Of a stretch of 64,000 bases of DNA, positions 47,597 through 59,968 are shown in pieces. The notes below the pieces were generated by a model, which saw nothing but the letters and a program-made list of their open reading frames with translations, ran no database searches and had not been told where the DNA came from. The stretch is from positions 9,874,648 through 9,938,647 of the forward strand of contig CM073329.1 in the NCBI GenBank assembly GCA_037043015.1. Reading direction: 5' to 3'. The position numbers were made by a program, and so were the translations under genes. Source of the stretch: Bryum argenteum. Its lineage: Eukaryota > Streptophyta > Bryopsida > Bryales > Bryaceae. Numbering within the stretch: the stretch's first letter is position 1; each line of letters opens with the position of its first letter.

Positions 47597-50500
47597 TCAT
47601 GCTGCTACCGGTACTACGCGGTGGTCTGCACCAACTGCTTCCTGTAAAGATTTGAATCCATCCCGCTCCAAGCATGCAGCTAACTCTGACTGCAAAAGCA
47701 ATTATACATGCATCAGTAGACACCAAAGATAATCAAGGTATAGCAATCTGGCAGTCGGAATGGCATACCTTAAGTCGAGGTATGACGGCTGGGCCTTCGT
47801 AGGCGAAGGCCGTGTAAAGCTGCACTAAAGTGGCACCAGCTCGAATCTTCTTGTAAGCTTCTTCACCACTACAAAGATAAAATTATCACACTGTTTAAGT
47901 ATATGCAGCATTCGAGGGCTGATTCAAAATGAATATACTGATTGAAAGATAGTGTGCATCTCACCTGCTTATGCCGCCACAGCCCACAAGAGGAATTTTT
48001 CCCTGCTCACAAAACCCACACGTGTTGATTGAAGGTTAATCATAACTAAACATTTTGGGTATGGTGTGTCAAATGCAAAAAACCGCAGCAAAAGGCAATG
48101 CGATATTGACTCATTCGAGCACATTGAAAAATTCAATTTTGGGAGAAAACTAAGGAACTTTAAGTTTCTCGAAATCGTCCAGGCAACATGAAAGCATGAC
48201 AACATACCTTTGTGAGGATGTACATGTCCCTAAGCACTTCAGTGGCCATGTTGTATAGAGGTTTCCCACTTAAGCCTCCAGTTTCTTCTGCGTGAAGTAA
48301 GCCAAGAATAGAGTCTGGTCGTGATACTGTTGTGTTGGAGATGACCTGCGAAACCAGTCTCCCCGCTCAAAAAAGCGAAACACACACTATTTCTGTATAA
48401 ACTCTAAACACTCAAAGTATTACGAAGTAAACCCATGAGGATTGAGACTTACCAAACCGTCCAATCTCAAAGCAAGCGCCACCTGATAACAAACAGAAAG
48501 AAACACATGAACAAAGATCAGAAGTACATCTATGAGACTAACAAAGTGAATTCACAATGAGTACAGTATGGAAGAGGTTGTACATACCGCTGCAATGTCG
48601 GATAAGTCCTGGTTTGAGAGATCAGGTGCAATTTTCACGAGTAGTGGGGGCGGCCCTGCCTCTCCCCATTGCATCTCATCACGGGCTGCTAGAACCTTCC
48701 CAGTCAGCACATTATTACGTCAGTTCAGCCGTCCCCACACCAATATTGCTTTTATATGAATGCAGTGAGGTATTTTTTTACCTTTTTGATGAGGTCCTGA
48801 AGTTGTTTCCTTCCTTGGAGTTTGCGCAATCCAGGGGTATTAGGAGACGATATGTTGATAACCAAGTAATCAGCATATTGCGACAAAGTATGCACGCCTT
48901 GTACATAATCAGCCGCAGCATCCTCACTAGTCTTATTCTTTCCGAGGTTGACTCCTAAAATGCCAGTACCCACACTTCCTGATGGTCGACTGTCTGAACC
49001 GAACGGGTCGCCCCTGGTTGTCTCTGCCAGCCTTCTCTTGCCATGCTGGGCTCCAAGCCGCTTCGCTACCGCCACAATCCCTTCGCTGTTGAATCCGTAC
49101 CGATTTATGATGGCCCTGCTCAACTCCCAAAAACGAAAGTCAACTCCCCAAGACAACAGAAGTCACAACACCGACGACATCAACGTGAATACCCAGACCT
49201 TATACTGCAACTCTACAGCTAATGAATACTTTGCATACCTGGAATTGAATGCCGACTTTGATCGAGAAAACACACAAACTGAGTAATTCCAAATGTAAAG
49301 TTTATAAGCTAATTTCCATAAATCTGACTCCAAGTAGTTGTGATAATGCTGTACGAAGTAGAAGAATACTTCTCAACAACTTCTCCATGTTTACCGCGTA
49401 AGCACACAATAGCCATATCTGCGTCGAAAAAGATTGACGGATTTCGAAGACAGGTCACTAAAGGAGTGATCACATCCTATAACATAACGATTAGAGTGTT
49501 GCTAAGTCTGTTAGAATGACAGACACATTTTCTCAGCAGGTGACATGCACAGCATGAGAAAGAAAGTAAAGCAGAGACATACTTGCTTACCCCTGTTCCC
49601 GAATACGAAATACTCGAGGCCTGGGGTTGCCCTCCTGAGGAATTGGTGTCACCGATCCGACCTCCACAAACCCAAATCCCATCCCCAACAAACCCTCCAC
49701 AGCCTCGGCATTCTTGTCAAAGCCTGCTGCCAGGCCAACAGGGTTCACGAATGTACGCCCCCACACTGTTATTTCCAACACCGGGTGATCAGGTCGATTC
49801 TCCTTGGGAACCAGTCCATGCGAAGCTGCCCAGATTGCTAATCTATGAGCATCCTCTGGGTCGAAAAACCTGAACAATGGGTTCAGCAGACTGGCTCCCT
49901 GAAACGCCCAATTGCTGCACACAAAAACGCCCATTCATCAGATACACATACCAATCATAGTTACAGTAGATCGAAGATTCATATAGAAGATACACAATAA
50001 CAAAAATAATCACAAAATGGCATACCTGATTGTAGCTTCATCAGAGGTGCCAACATAAGCTCCTCCACCAATTATAGACCCGAGGACAGTCCCTGTCAAC
50101 AATCGCCGCTGCAAAAGAGAGTGTCAATCAACTCATTACCGCAACAATTTCAATCAACAGTGCCGAAGGCTCTTTGATTCCTGAACAGAGATACTGGAAA
50201 AGAATACTGCTTCGCGAGATGATAGGCTATTTTCAAACTAGAAGTACCATGAGCGTGCTCACTGTAACCAAGAGCTCTTACAAATTCTATTGATAATTGC
50301 GTAAAAGTCCACTTCGAGAGCTAAACTGCTGGGTGTTGGTTTGATAAGTGTCCATGACACTCATGATAATGAACATTTGATATCTGTGTGAGTTTCAAGG
50401 CAGATATGTGGTAAAAATTCCATGTAAAGTGAAGCCACTGTTTGTAAGTCTGGTATCTGACCAAGTCTTGTTCAGACCTTCCTACAGAAAACCTCGACAC

Positions 50501-51288
50501 TTTCATGTTCCTGTTGTAAATTGGACACTACTTCCTGAGGGACACTAGTTAGACTCAGCAGTAGTAGTGTAGTCGTGTTTTGTACTGACTTCATATCAAA
50601 CCCGTAAAGTTTCTTCAATTTCCTAGCACATCACAAAAATTTAGTAGAGAAAGGAGTGGCCCCTAGGCACTTAGTGTTCTACACATTCTCTCTGTAAAAA
50701 TCCCGTTGCTTACAAAACATACGACCTGTTCCCTCATGATGTTGCCTAGAATTCTACAGAGAACAGCTTTTCTGAAGAAACGCAAAACACAAAAAGATCT
50801 CAAAACCTCTAAGCAGAGTAGTGATACGTATTGACAGAAATAAGCAATATTAGGATTTGCAGTAAAACCCTAAACCCTGAGTGAAACCTCACGGTTAAAC
50901 TAAAGGTACAGTTCAAGGAAAAGATGGCGAGTACGCTCACACTCACGTCCGTTCACCAGAAACCCTAAAAATTGTGCAAAATTCTCAGTCCCGCCTAAAC
51001 CCTAAACACTTAAAAACATTCGGAATTGACATACCGGCGGGAGAATTTGAATTTGAAGGAAGTGCGTACCCAGGTGAGACGGGATCTGGGCGGCAAAATG
51101 CGCGCGGAGGAAGAAGACGAAGACGACGAAGAAGAGGAGGACGAAGACGGCTCAGCAGCAGAGGACGATGCTTCTGTGTGAATGGCAGAGGATGAGTTGG
51201 AGTAGCTTGTGGCGCGACGAGCTGCCAATTGCTGCCACACGAGGCGACCGTTGCGCCATGGCTGCAACGATCCACCACCACCTCCCAT
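47597..51288 (-). CDS. PYRD: Dihydroorotate dehydrogenase, class 2, mitochondrial
   Basis: Ten exons: 51070-51288, 50026-50108, 49591-49914, 49115-48782 (read downward), 48588-48695, 48453-48482, 48208-48345, 47965-48002, 47769-47868 and 47597-47689. They join in phase to 488 residues, near the plant enzyme length. The N-terminus is Arg/Ser-rich with a 14-Ser run, suiting a mitochondrial presequence. A membrane span follows ([18 protein letters not shown], residues 76-93). The FMN barrel shows [78 protein letters not shown] (catalytic Ser loop), [27 protein letters not shown], and GCGGISSGEEAY with [11 protein letters not shown]. It oxidises dihydroorotate to orotate, passing electrons to ubiquinone in the inner membrane (pyrimidine synthesis). 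ATG 51288 was chosen because an Arg/Ser presequence follows. An in-frame extension to 51444 has no upstream ATG evidence I trust. Confidence 0.95.
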
Positions 51289-51649
51289 TGCTGGCTCGCG
51301 CGATCCCTCTCTCTCTTCGGTTCGGTTTCGGAGATCGCTATCGAGGCATTTGAGATTGCAGTGAGTGCAGTGCGTGGAATTTGAGTGACTAGAAGGTGAT
51401 GATGATGCAGTGGTGCGGCATGGCAATGGCGCAATGCGGCACACAATCAGGCCCCAGTGGCCCGCCCCCCGTGAATGAGTTCTCTGCGCCCGTGAGGGGC
51501 TCTTGTCGCTCTTGACTGCACTCGGGCGTTCTTAACTAGGGTTAGTGGTGGCTTGTGGTTTAGTGCATCTCCACCGAGACTCTCCAAAGTTGGCACGCCA
51601 TAATAAGGTATCTGCTCAATAATGGCACAAACTTCACCATAGTGAACTT
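51289..51649. other. Upstream region of DHODH
   Basis: GC-rich to about 51550 and then AT-rich. Contains CTAGGGTTAG near 51536, a telo-box-like motif common in promoters of plant housekeeping genes. Confidence 0.4.
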
Positions 51650-53725
51650 AACCCTTAAACGCCCATGGGGTCTGAAACGGGCAGCCCAAAATTGGATCAT
51701 AGCATCTTTTGGACTTGGGCATCATGAATAGTGCACTTTTTGAACTTGGGCATCATGAATGGACCAATCAATGATGAGCTTGCAACCTCCTACAAGGTTA
51801 TGTACAACTCCAACCTACCACAATTCTTTCAAAGCACAAAATCATTCATACAAATTGTGATTTGAATTGTGAAATTTCACTTTTTGAATGCATCAAAAGA
51901 AGGTGACCGATTTGACATCAATATATAAGTGAAATGTTGAATACAGTGAGAGCTACAGGGAAGATTCTGTTGGAATCATGCCCCTCGGGCTTGCTTGGGC
52001 GTTTGAGAGTTAAGGTACGTTCCCACTTGGCCTTAGAGGTGGTGTTAGAAGGTGGTCTTATCTCTTTAAAAGAGTGTATCTTCCCACCTGCATTCATTAA
52101 TAATTATCAATCCTACATAGATGCCCACATAGCAAACTCTAAAACAGATTTTAAAAAACTAGATAATTTTTGGAGGACAAAAGATAATTGAGCATTAGTA
52201 GGCAATTGTCAAGGAAGCATCACAATTAGATATATTCCCAAGTTTTGAACACTTAAGAGTGGCCTTGGAGGATCCATTATGTAAATGAGGTTGCTACACA
52301 GGACACTTTTCCAAGCCTCCTTGATGACACCTCCTTAAAGAAAAGGGTTTCTCCGAAAATTATGGAGGTGTTAAATTTTAATGTACACTCTTAGCAAAGG
52401 CTAGGTGGGAAGGGGCCTTTAGGCCTACTTTATACAACTACATGGGTTGGCCGGAACTTTGGCCTGATTCAGGAGTTTGCCAATCCCCATTCGGACAAGA
52501 GTTTCAGGATCCAGCCCTATGGCATATAAAGCCCTGGGCCCCATTACTGGATTTTTTTTTTCTTTAAAAATTAATATCAATTTATGTATTTACCAATTGA
52601 GGGATACATATGAACTATGGTAAAATGTCGAGTTTAGTATTTCTTCATCACGGTATTCAGCCTTTTTGCTTAGAACTTATGTCAATAAATTATATCTTTA
52701 GCTTCATTTATTAACGTAGTTATTGAATATGAAAAAATTTACAATGACATAGGCTTTAGGAGTAATTTCATATGAGTAAACGCTTTTGTAAATATTTTCA
52801 AAGAAGTGAACGCTTGCAAAATATTGAATTTTCTTGTTTATAACTTATGAATATTTATTCAAGTTATAGACTTTTGGTCACAACATGCATTTGCATACAT
52901 AACTTGTGAATTGTACTTGAAGATTGCTTAATTGGCTTCAGGAAAAAGAAGCAGAAACACATATCAAAGATGCGTCTAATAGGCACTTTGGGAACTTGGA
53001 GAATGCTCGACACAAGGCCATGGAGCTTAATATTGCAAAAGAATTCATAAAATAAATGCAATTAATGTTGTTGCATCCACAAGCGGCTCTTTAATTTGTA
53101 CAATACGATGAAGAGGATCCATAAAGTTTTGGAGACATTGCTCAAGAAAAACTAGTTACTTCTAAAAGGGAAAAAGAATAAATTACTAAAAAATGTTACA
53201 GCAAGCTACCACACAACACGAGATGATGGTAGAAAAATTTCTGGAAGTTGCACCTAGCTACAGAAAGCGGTATTACATTTGATGAGGCTATGGGTGTATG
53301 AACCGAATTGGAATAAATATTATTATTTTTAAATAACATGTACATTATTTTAGAAATAATGCAAATAAAAATTTGATATTCTAGATTCTTACCTATTCAA
53401 ATACATATTTTGATAACATCAAATTACTGCAAATCTCTGACAATACAAAAAATTCTTACAAATACTATACATATACTATGTTATATTTCTGTTGTTTGAA
53501 AGTTTCTTATTTTATAATTTCTATTTTGGAATGTGTTTTTCAATTCAAGTTTTAGTATTTATGTATCTACTATGACCTTAATCAATGTACAACCTGCCCG
53601 ACAACAAGAGTATTACAAGTTTGTACAGTTGAGATCTATATATAGCTTATCTTCATTTCATCTATGACACTTTCTTTGAGAATGTGTTTTTTGGCTGAAA
53701 ATAGGTTGTGACGTTAAGGGGTTAA
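51650..53725. mobile_element. Possible 2.1-kb TTAA-ended element
   Basis: Left edge TTAACCCTTAAACGCCC (51650). The reverse complement of the right edge is TTAACCCCTTAACGTC (53725). The last ~130 bp (ATCTTCATTTCATCTATGAC, GAATGTGTTTTTTGGCTGAA) match the 3' end of the 1-kb elements. The interior does not otherwise match them and carries no recognised gene, so it may be two separate fragments. Confidence 0.35.
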
Positions 53726-56626
53726 AGTTACACACAATCAAATCATAATTTTGAGCGTACACTACACAATTCAAAGCCATCATCAAACTATTTTAACATA
53801 TTATAAAAAGATATGTTTTAGTAAAAAATATATAAAGGGTAATAATACATCAAGAAATGAAGAAAAGACAACCAATCACTTATCAAATAATGAAAATGAC
53901 ATTATGAAGAGTCCAAGAGGACTATACACAAAGGATTGATCAATCACACTAGTTGTTATAAGAAATCCAAAATCCACAAACTCAAAGTGTCACACTCAAA
54001 CCTACTGTGACACTCAAACTCAATGTAACAAACAATGTCACACAATTAAGCTGATTGTCACACACTCAAACTCAAAGTGATTAAAACTTCTCAATTGGCT
54101 TCTCCGTGTCCTTGTCCAAATTTTCCATGAACCCATTAGCCACATCCATATTATGAGTGATGTTTTTACTATTGTCTACCAGTTGTGAAGTAAATTTTAG
54201 AGTTTTTTCCATGTACTTAATTCTTGGTGTTACATTTTATACTTTCTTTGATAACGAAGACACTTCCTCTTCATCTTTTTTGTTCACTTGTATTGTGCAC
54301 TCCCCATGTCGCTAGTAAAAGTGAAGATTTGTTTCACCACTGCTCCACTAGAATGATACTAAGTATCTATGGAGTCGTAGAATTTGCACGTGTAACATGC
54401 TTCTCCATAAATGTTATTTGCTCGTTTATCTTCCTTGTATGCCTTGAGTACGTCACCAAATTTACTTTTGTAACCCTTAGGTGACTTCTTGAAATTTGGA
54501 GGGGGGCATAAAAGCCTTGAATGAAGCTTGAGTCACATGTTCACACCTACACCACAACAAGAAGTTCATAAAATTAGGAACAAGTACAATTAATACTCAT
54601 TAAGAAATTCATTAAAAATTGATTAAAAAATTCCTCCTCTACATTTATCAACATTTTGTGATATTGTAAACATATATTAAACCACACTTTTTATGAGTGT
54701 AGAGGACATTTAAGAGTGCACCAAAAATTTAGTTCAAAGAACATAACACATAATAATGTTTTTTGAGATGCTCTAAAAAAGCTCATTATACCTTAAAAAA
54801 ACTTCACGACGCTTTAAAACAAAAAAATTAGAATCACTTATTGAGCTTTTTAAGGGAAATTCAAGTAAAAAATGTAGATATAATTTCAAGAAAAACATGA
54901 TGATGGAGTTCAACATTAGTAGCAACAGTCTATCACATAAGAACAAGAAGAAATTGAAGGAAGAAGGGCTCTCAAAAGCATGGAATAAACCAAGTTGTCG
55001 GTACAAGCGTTGTGTCGTTAGCTGCAACTCCTCTTGTCCAAAAACTTAGAGCCCAAAACCCTTGCAATACCAAAATATTATGTTAGAATGACCTTAAACC
55101 GCGCGGCCCCCAGAAGTGCAGGGTAGACCGCCCCTATAGCCGCCCATGGCGTGGACCTTATTGCACGCACAACACTTGTGAAATCTGAGGGTACATAGTG
55201 ACTCGATATGGAATTGTGTAGGGAGGTCGTTATGTCAGGACATCATGTAGCGGCGCGTTTATGAGGTTTTTTAGTACTAAAAATAGGAGGGCCGTAAGCA
55301 ATAAAATGGTACTAAGTGCGCAATTTTAAGAATCTTGATTTATTGGTATATATATATATTTGAAATGACTGCGTCTATGATTGGGTGTGCTCTATTTCAT
55401 GTCGACTACAATCCCATTATTACATTGTCGGCATGACGGCTACAACTTCAATAGTGTTACGGTTCATGTTCATGAGTAACTTAGAGTTCTAAGCTTAACA
55501 ACTGCATTCACTTAGCAGTGTACAATGGAATCTTTCGAAATTGTGCTTGAGCACTGCCGATTCGTTACACAAGCATGCTGAACGACATGGAGCAATAGTA
55601 GGAATTATTGGAGTTCATGTGACGTATTAGTGAGTGGCAGATCGTCGATACCTCATACGTGCATGGTGAGGTACAATTACACAATTCAAAACTTTAAAAC
55701 TTATAATCAGAGAATCGGGGTTCATGCTTAAATCAGCTAGCACCTGCGTACAACGTAAATATGATAAAATGTAAACTTGAAAACGTAATGCGTATAGCAA
55801 CTGCTGATAGCAAGTGCCGAAAGCAACTGCTGCGAAAGAATTCATGACACGATCTAAATTTCATGAACAGTCAACATCGGATTGCTGAACTGATTAACTT
55901 CGATTCAGTGTTTCAGGAGAAGCGGCAGTTTTTGACCGACGTTCGCGATCAGGTAGACTTACTCAGTCTCGATCTTGTAGATCTAATTGTCATGAACTGC
56001 GAGGTAAATTGGAGCTGATGAACTGACGAGTGTTTCAGATTCCTCGCGACACTTGGCATATGGAACTCATAAGAAGCGACACTTGGCATAGAGAACTCAT
56101 AAGAAGTGGCACTTGTGGACCCTCGCGGTAGTAGCCATAATCTGCAAGCTCATTCCACCGTCATCTGCACATGAACAACATTCCTGCGATTCACCTTGGG
56201 GACGTCGGGAACGCAGACTGGAGCGATGACGTTGATCAGAATGCCAACGACGACTATAACAGTAGAGGAAGTGACGACGTTGGGGAGATCTGTCCAGTCG
56301 ATTACACTCCGCCGGAGTTGTTTCAGAGGCATCGGATGAAGCACGCTGGGACATTTTGTACTGGCACACAGTCATGTCGTCCTGCTCTCTCCTTCGAGGT
56401 TGTCAGCGGTAGAGAAGTCCAATATCATGAAAGTGATTTGCACTCCCGCGCCTTTCGTCGTCTGCATGGCAGGTCCGGGGCTGAAGTCCTGACATGCACA
56501 AATCCTACGCGACTGCAGTTCTTGCGACCCACGCCTGCAAAGAATTCTACACGTGACAGTGAAAACCGCCGGGGTGGGAGGAGACATGCAACGCAGAAGA
56601 AGAGAATTCGCAAAAACGGCAACTAG
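53726..56626. other. AT-rich intergenic DNA, then a GC-richer block
   Basis: Short TGTCACAC/CTCAAACTCAAAGTG repeats lie at 53985-54080. A TA run is near 55350. From about 55900 composition rises. Overlapping frames on both strands at 56097-56638 are probably chance; the plus-strand 151-codon frame stops just before the transposase remnant. Confidence 0.4.
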
Positions 56627-57132
56627 ATGGATGACCAACTCAGCTCTGTCATTTCAGCTATGAACGACGGTGTAAGCATATGAAAGGCTGCGAAGGAGAA
56701 CAACATACCTGAGAGTACTCTCAGAGGCTGGTACCAGGGCCGCACAAGAAGCCACAGCAGAGGTAGACATGGCGTCCTTACAGCTGATGAGGAGTCACAA
56801 CTAGTGTTGTACTTGGTAAAGATGTGCAACGCTGGGTACAGTCTCTCACCAAATGCTCTTAAGATGATAGTTTATGAAATAACGAAAACCAGTGCACTCC
56901 ATTTCGGGATAGGATTCCTGGAAGTAGATGGATGCGTTGGTTTAGAATTCGGCATCTTGAACTTACAATCCCAGCTGCACAAACACTTGAGACAACAAGA
57001 GGAAAGTCCTTGTGTCTAGAGAATACTTCAACGCTATGCAACAATCTACAAGAATTGTACGATATGCACCAATACCCACCTCATCGCATTTGGAATTGCT
57101 ATGAGTCTGGAGCCCAAGCAGGTGCTTTCTAA
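56627..57132 (+). pseudogene. Broken pogo/Tigger-like DDE transposase
   Basis: From ATG 56627 the text MDDQLSSVISAMNDGVSI, a TGA at 56681, then KAAKENNIPESTLRGWY is the helix-turn-helix of pogo/CENP-B-like transposases. It continues LTADEESQLVLYLVKMCNAG and NALKMIVYEITK. After a frameshift near 56885 it goes on as TPFRDRIPGSRWMRWFRIRH, NNLQELYDMHQYPPHRIWNC and YESGAQAG, the entry to the DDE domain. The first catalytic Asp, expected where WNCDESG is usual, is Tyr. The frame stops at 57130, and the remaining DDE domain is gone. No terminal repeats were found. Dead copy. Confidence 0.75.
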
Positions 57133-57993
57133 CTTTCTCATACTTTCACATTGCACTTTCAATACTTATGCATATGAAGTAAAACAAATAACGAAACAAT
57201 GCGAATTTAAACGACTTCAATATCTCCACTTCAAACCTAGTTTGGTATGCCATATTACAGTGATGGCACTTGTAGCTCGTTTCAGACCTTGTCTGCTATG
57301 CAACATTGTAGTGGAACCTTAATGTCCATTTATGTTACTTGATGTAGAGTACAGTCAAGGTTAAACAATATAGGTTCATCAAACAAGAATAAAGATATCT
57401 ATTATGGAGAATTTAATGCAAGTTGCTTCTATTCGTTTTCAAAAAAATTAACTTTCACAGCTGACAAGTATGGTTGGTCTGATTTACAGAAGCGATTGAC
57501 TTTTTTTTTAAAAAACATGTATAGTAGAGAGGTAGTAGTACATTGACTTCAATGATGGGATGCTTTGCCAAAGCTTTTGTCAAATTTGAGCTCAGGATAA
57601 CCGAACATAGATTAGTCAAGCCAAAACATTCCCACAAAGCTTCAGATAACCGATCAGCCAAGGATAACCAAACAGGCATGCATTGTGAGTAGAAAAGAGT
57701 ACCTTTAGTAATGAAGATAAGCATACAGCCAAGGATAACCGAACAGCCATCACTCAGAAATAGATTGGAATGCACGTGAACACGAAACGTTAATTAGCAT
57801 TTCTATGATGACTACTTTCTTTAGAAGAAAATCAAAATATCCATGGTTGTGAGCTTGAGTAGGCGCATGTTTCCAGAACAGAGAGACATACGTAGCGAAT
57901 ATGCAAATATGGCTTACATGCTTATCCATAAGTACATCGTACAACGAGGAATTTGTGAACCTGAATAGAAAGAGGAAAGAGATCGTATTGCAC
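57133..57993. other. Intergenic with GGATAACCGAACAGGCAT echoes
   Basis: The motif GGATAACCGAACA or close variants occurs at about 57593, 57662, 57731 and again at 58214. No kinase sequence continues downstream of the CK2 fragment here. Confidence 0.5.
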
Positions 57994-58388
57994 CTTGAAG
58001 CAACTCGCACATTGTACTCTTTCTCATGATGATAGGACTCACCAAGATCCCAATCGATAAGCGTCAACTTTCTCTGCTCCTGATCAATCATAACGTTGTG
58101 TGGCTTGATGTTTCGGTGCATTATACTTTGCGAGTGACAGTAGTCAAAGGCCTGAAAAGACCAATAATCATACCTTGATTAGCCTTTAGTGATGAGGACA
58201 TCCAAACAGTCAAGGGTAACCGAACAGGCATCGAAGTCCATAATTATCACTTCCCGTCAATATATGGAGGCAGCTGCAGAAGTGAAGGAATGTAAAGAGC
58301 GAGACAAGAAAGAAAAAGAAAAAGCAAAGTAAAAGGTTCACTACCTGACATAGGAGTTGTCCAAAACCGTTCAATATGCATCGTTGAG
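57994..58388 (-). pseudogene. Casein kinase 2 alpha fragment, catalytic Asp lost
   Basis: Two exons with proper splice sites: 58345-58388 (QRCILNGFGQLLCQ) and 57994-58151 ([20 protein letters not shown], then [20 protein letters not shown] and [11 protein letters not shown]). They match the centre of the CK2 alpha kinase domain, the DYCHS to VRVASR region. The catalytic-loop HRD is HRN, removing the catalytic base. The metal-binding DWG has become DWD. The upstream glycine-rich lobe and the downstream YFKGPELL region are missing on both sides. A kinase pseudogene is likeliest; an expressed fragment cannot be excluded. Confidence 0.75.
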
Positions 58389-59900
58389 CTGAAAATAGTA
58401 GATGGTGACAAAAATCACATGTGTTGACACAATCGTGCATGGTGACATGAAACCGCCATTCCACCCACAAAGAGTCAATTAATCCACCAAGTTCATGACG
58501 TGAACCGACCTCAAATGTTCCCAAAACCGGCCAATTTACCATGAATTTTTTAAACTTTGGTTTTTTACGAATCACATCGGACGGTTCTACAGACCCTACC
58601 CATAAACCTACTATTCGGTTTTTGGGGCTGTTTGGTTTTCTCCACTCCTACCTCATCACTCATTATCTCCTTAAACCAATGAAATACAAATAATTGCATT
58701 CTATCTATCGGTTATCAACCAAATAATTGGATTTCCACCAAATTATTGTAACTACTAACATTATATAAGAAACTCAACATCAACTTCAATCATAACGCAA
58801 TTATATGAAATTCCACTAAAATTATTTCGCCCCACCACGTCTTTGGGCTCGTAGTTCTTGCGATGGTTGAATAAATCCGCCGCTGCTCGAAATACAGTCG
58901 CCAAGTCGCGGACTTGGTTGGTTGGCTGGAAAGTCGATGCTGCGTTCTGTCGGTCCAGGTTCGAGCCCCGCTGGACCCATTGAGCGATTTAACCAGCTCG
59001 TGACTTGGCCCTGCTGGCAAGACTAAACGGCAGGAAATAACGCCACCAATGAGCGCCCCTACCTCCTGATTGTGACAAGATGCGGTATTTCCAAGATATA
59101 GGCTTGTACGAAGAATTTATTGTCCAATCCTTCAAGCCTATACTGTGGTTCTCACCACAAACACATTTTTAATCTAATAATACACTCATATATTTACCAT
59201 GTAATAAGTACATGAAAAACTATAAAGTTATCAACTTATATTTAGTTTTTACAACATGTATCTCATATCATGACGACAATGGTGAGTGCGGAAGGACGCC
59301 AAACCAAATTGAGTACCGTGGCTGCAACAAATCCCGTGACTCCAAATTTTAGCCAACTCCACCACGTTCCACCCTACGTACCTCAAGCAACACTCCCACC
59401 ATTCACACAATATCAACTACCAGGCCAACTCTTCTTCTTCTCTTCTTCAAATGTGCCTCAATTCTCACAGTCTAACGTCCATCCGCTACCCCAAGTACAA
59501 CACAACAGAAATTTCGATGTTCCAAGATTTCCAAGCTACACAACGTATCCATGGACAATAGAGGAAGATGACAGAACGTGAAAAACATTGGTTCATCGAA
59601 GAAGGGTAGCTGTTGACGTTCATGTTTCAAAACGTTGACACTGCAGCCTCAGAACGTGGCAGGGGGTCTCGAAGACAGAACGCGGGAAGGCAACAAAGAA
59701 TGCGAGAACTTGGCGGCACGCTAGGGTTTGGCGGGATGAGAAGCTGAGGAGTGGTGTTATGCACTAGCGGGAGAGGCGTACAAGGCGCTAGCCTAGCCAC
59801 AAGGATCCATCGCCTTGCACCTTACCTTTGGAACATAGGGACTTATGGTTCCAAATATTTCTCATTTGTTATTTATTTTGATGGTTCGCATTCCTAGCAT
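58389..59900. other. Intergenic; tRNA-like block and a Pro/Gln-rich frame
   Basis: The block at about 58885-58980 contains GGTTCGAGCCC, a perfect pol III B-box, and a weaker A-box-like GCCAAGTCGCGG 66 bases upstream. It does not fold as a tRNA by eye. A 103-codon plus frame at 59270-59581 is Pro, Gln and Phe-rich and ends TTYPWTIEEDDRT; its origin is unknown. Confidence 0.4.
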
Positions 59901-59901
59901 G

Positions 59902-59909
59902 CTGTGGAT

Positions 59910-59949
<40 letters not shown>

Positions 59950-59968
59950 ATTATTTTTTTTTTTTTTG
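59902..59968. repeat. (TA)n microsatellite and T tract
   Basis: About 18 TA units are followed by TTA repeats and a run of T. Confidence 0.95.

Noticed and set aside
50985-51446. Alternative DHODH N-terminal frames
   Set aside because: Only the frame containing ATG 51288 joins in phase to the membrane-span exon.
56171-56626. 151-codon plus frame before the transposase relic
   Set aside because: An equally open frame exists on the opposite strand, there is no domain, and the sequence is unlike the transposase N-terminus, which starts cleanly at 56627.
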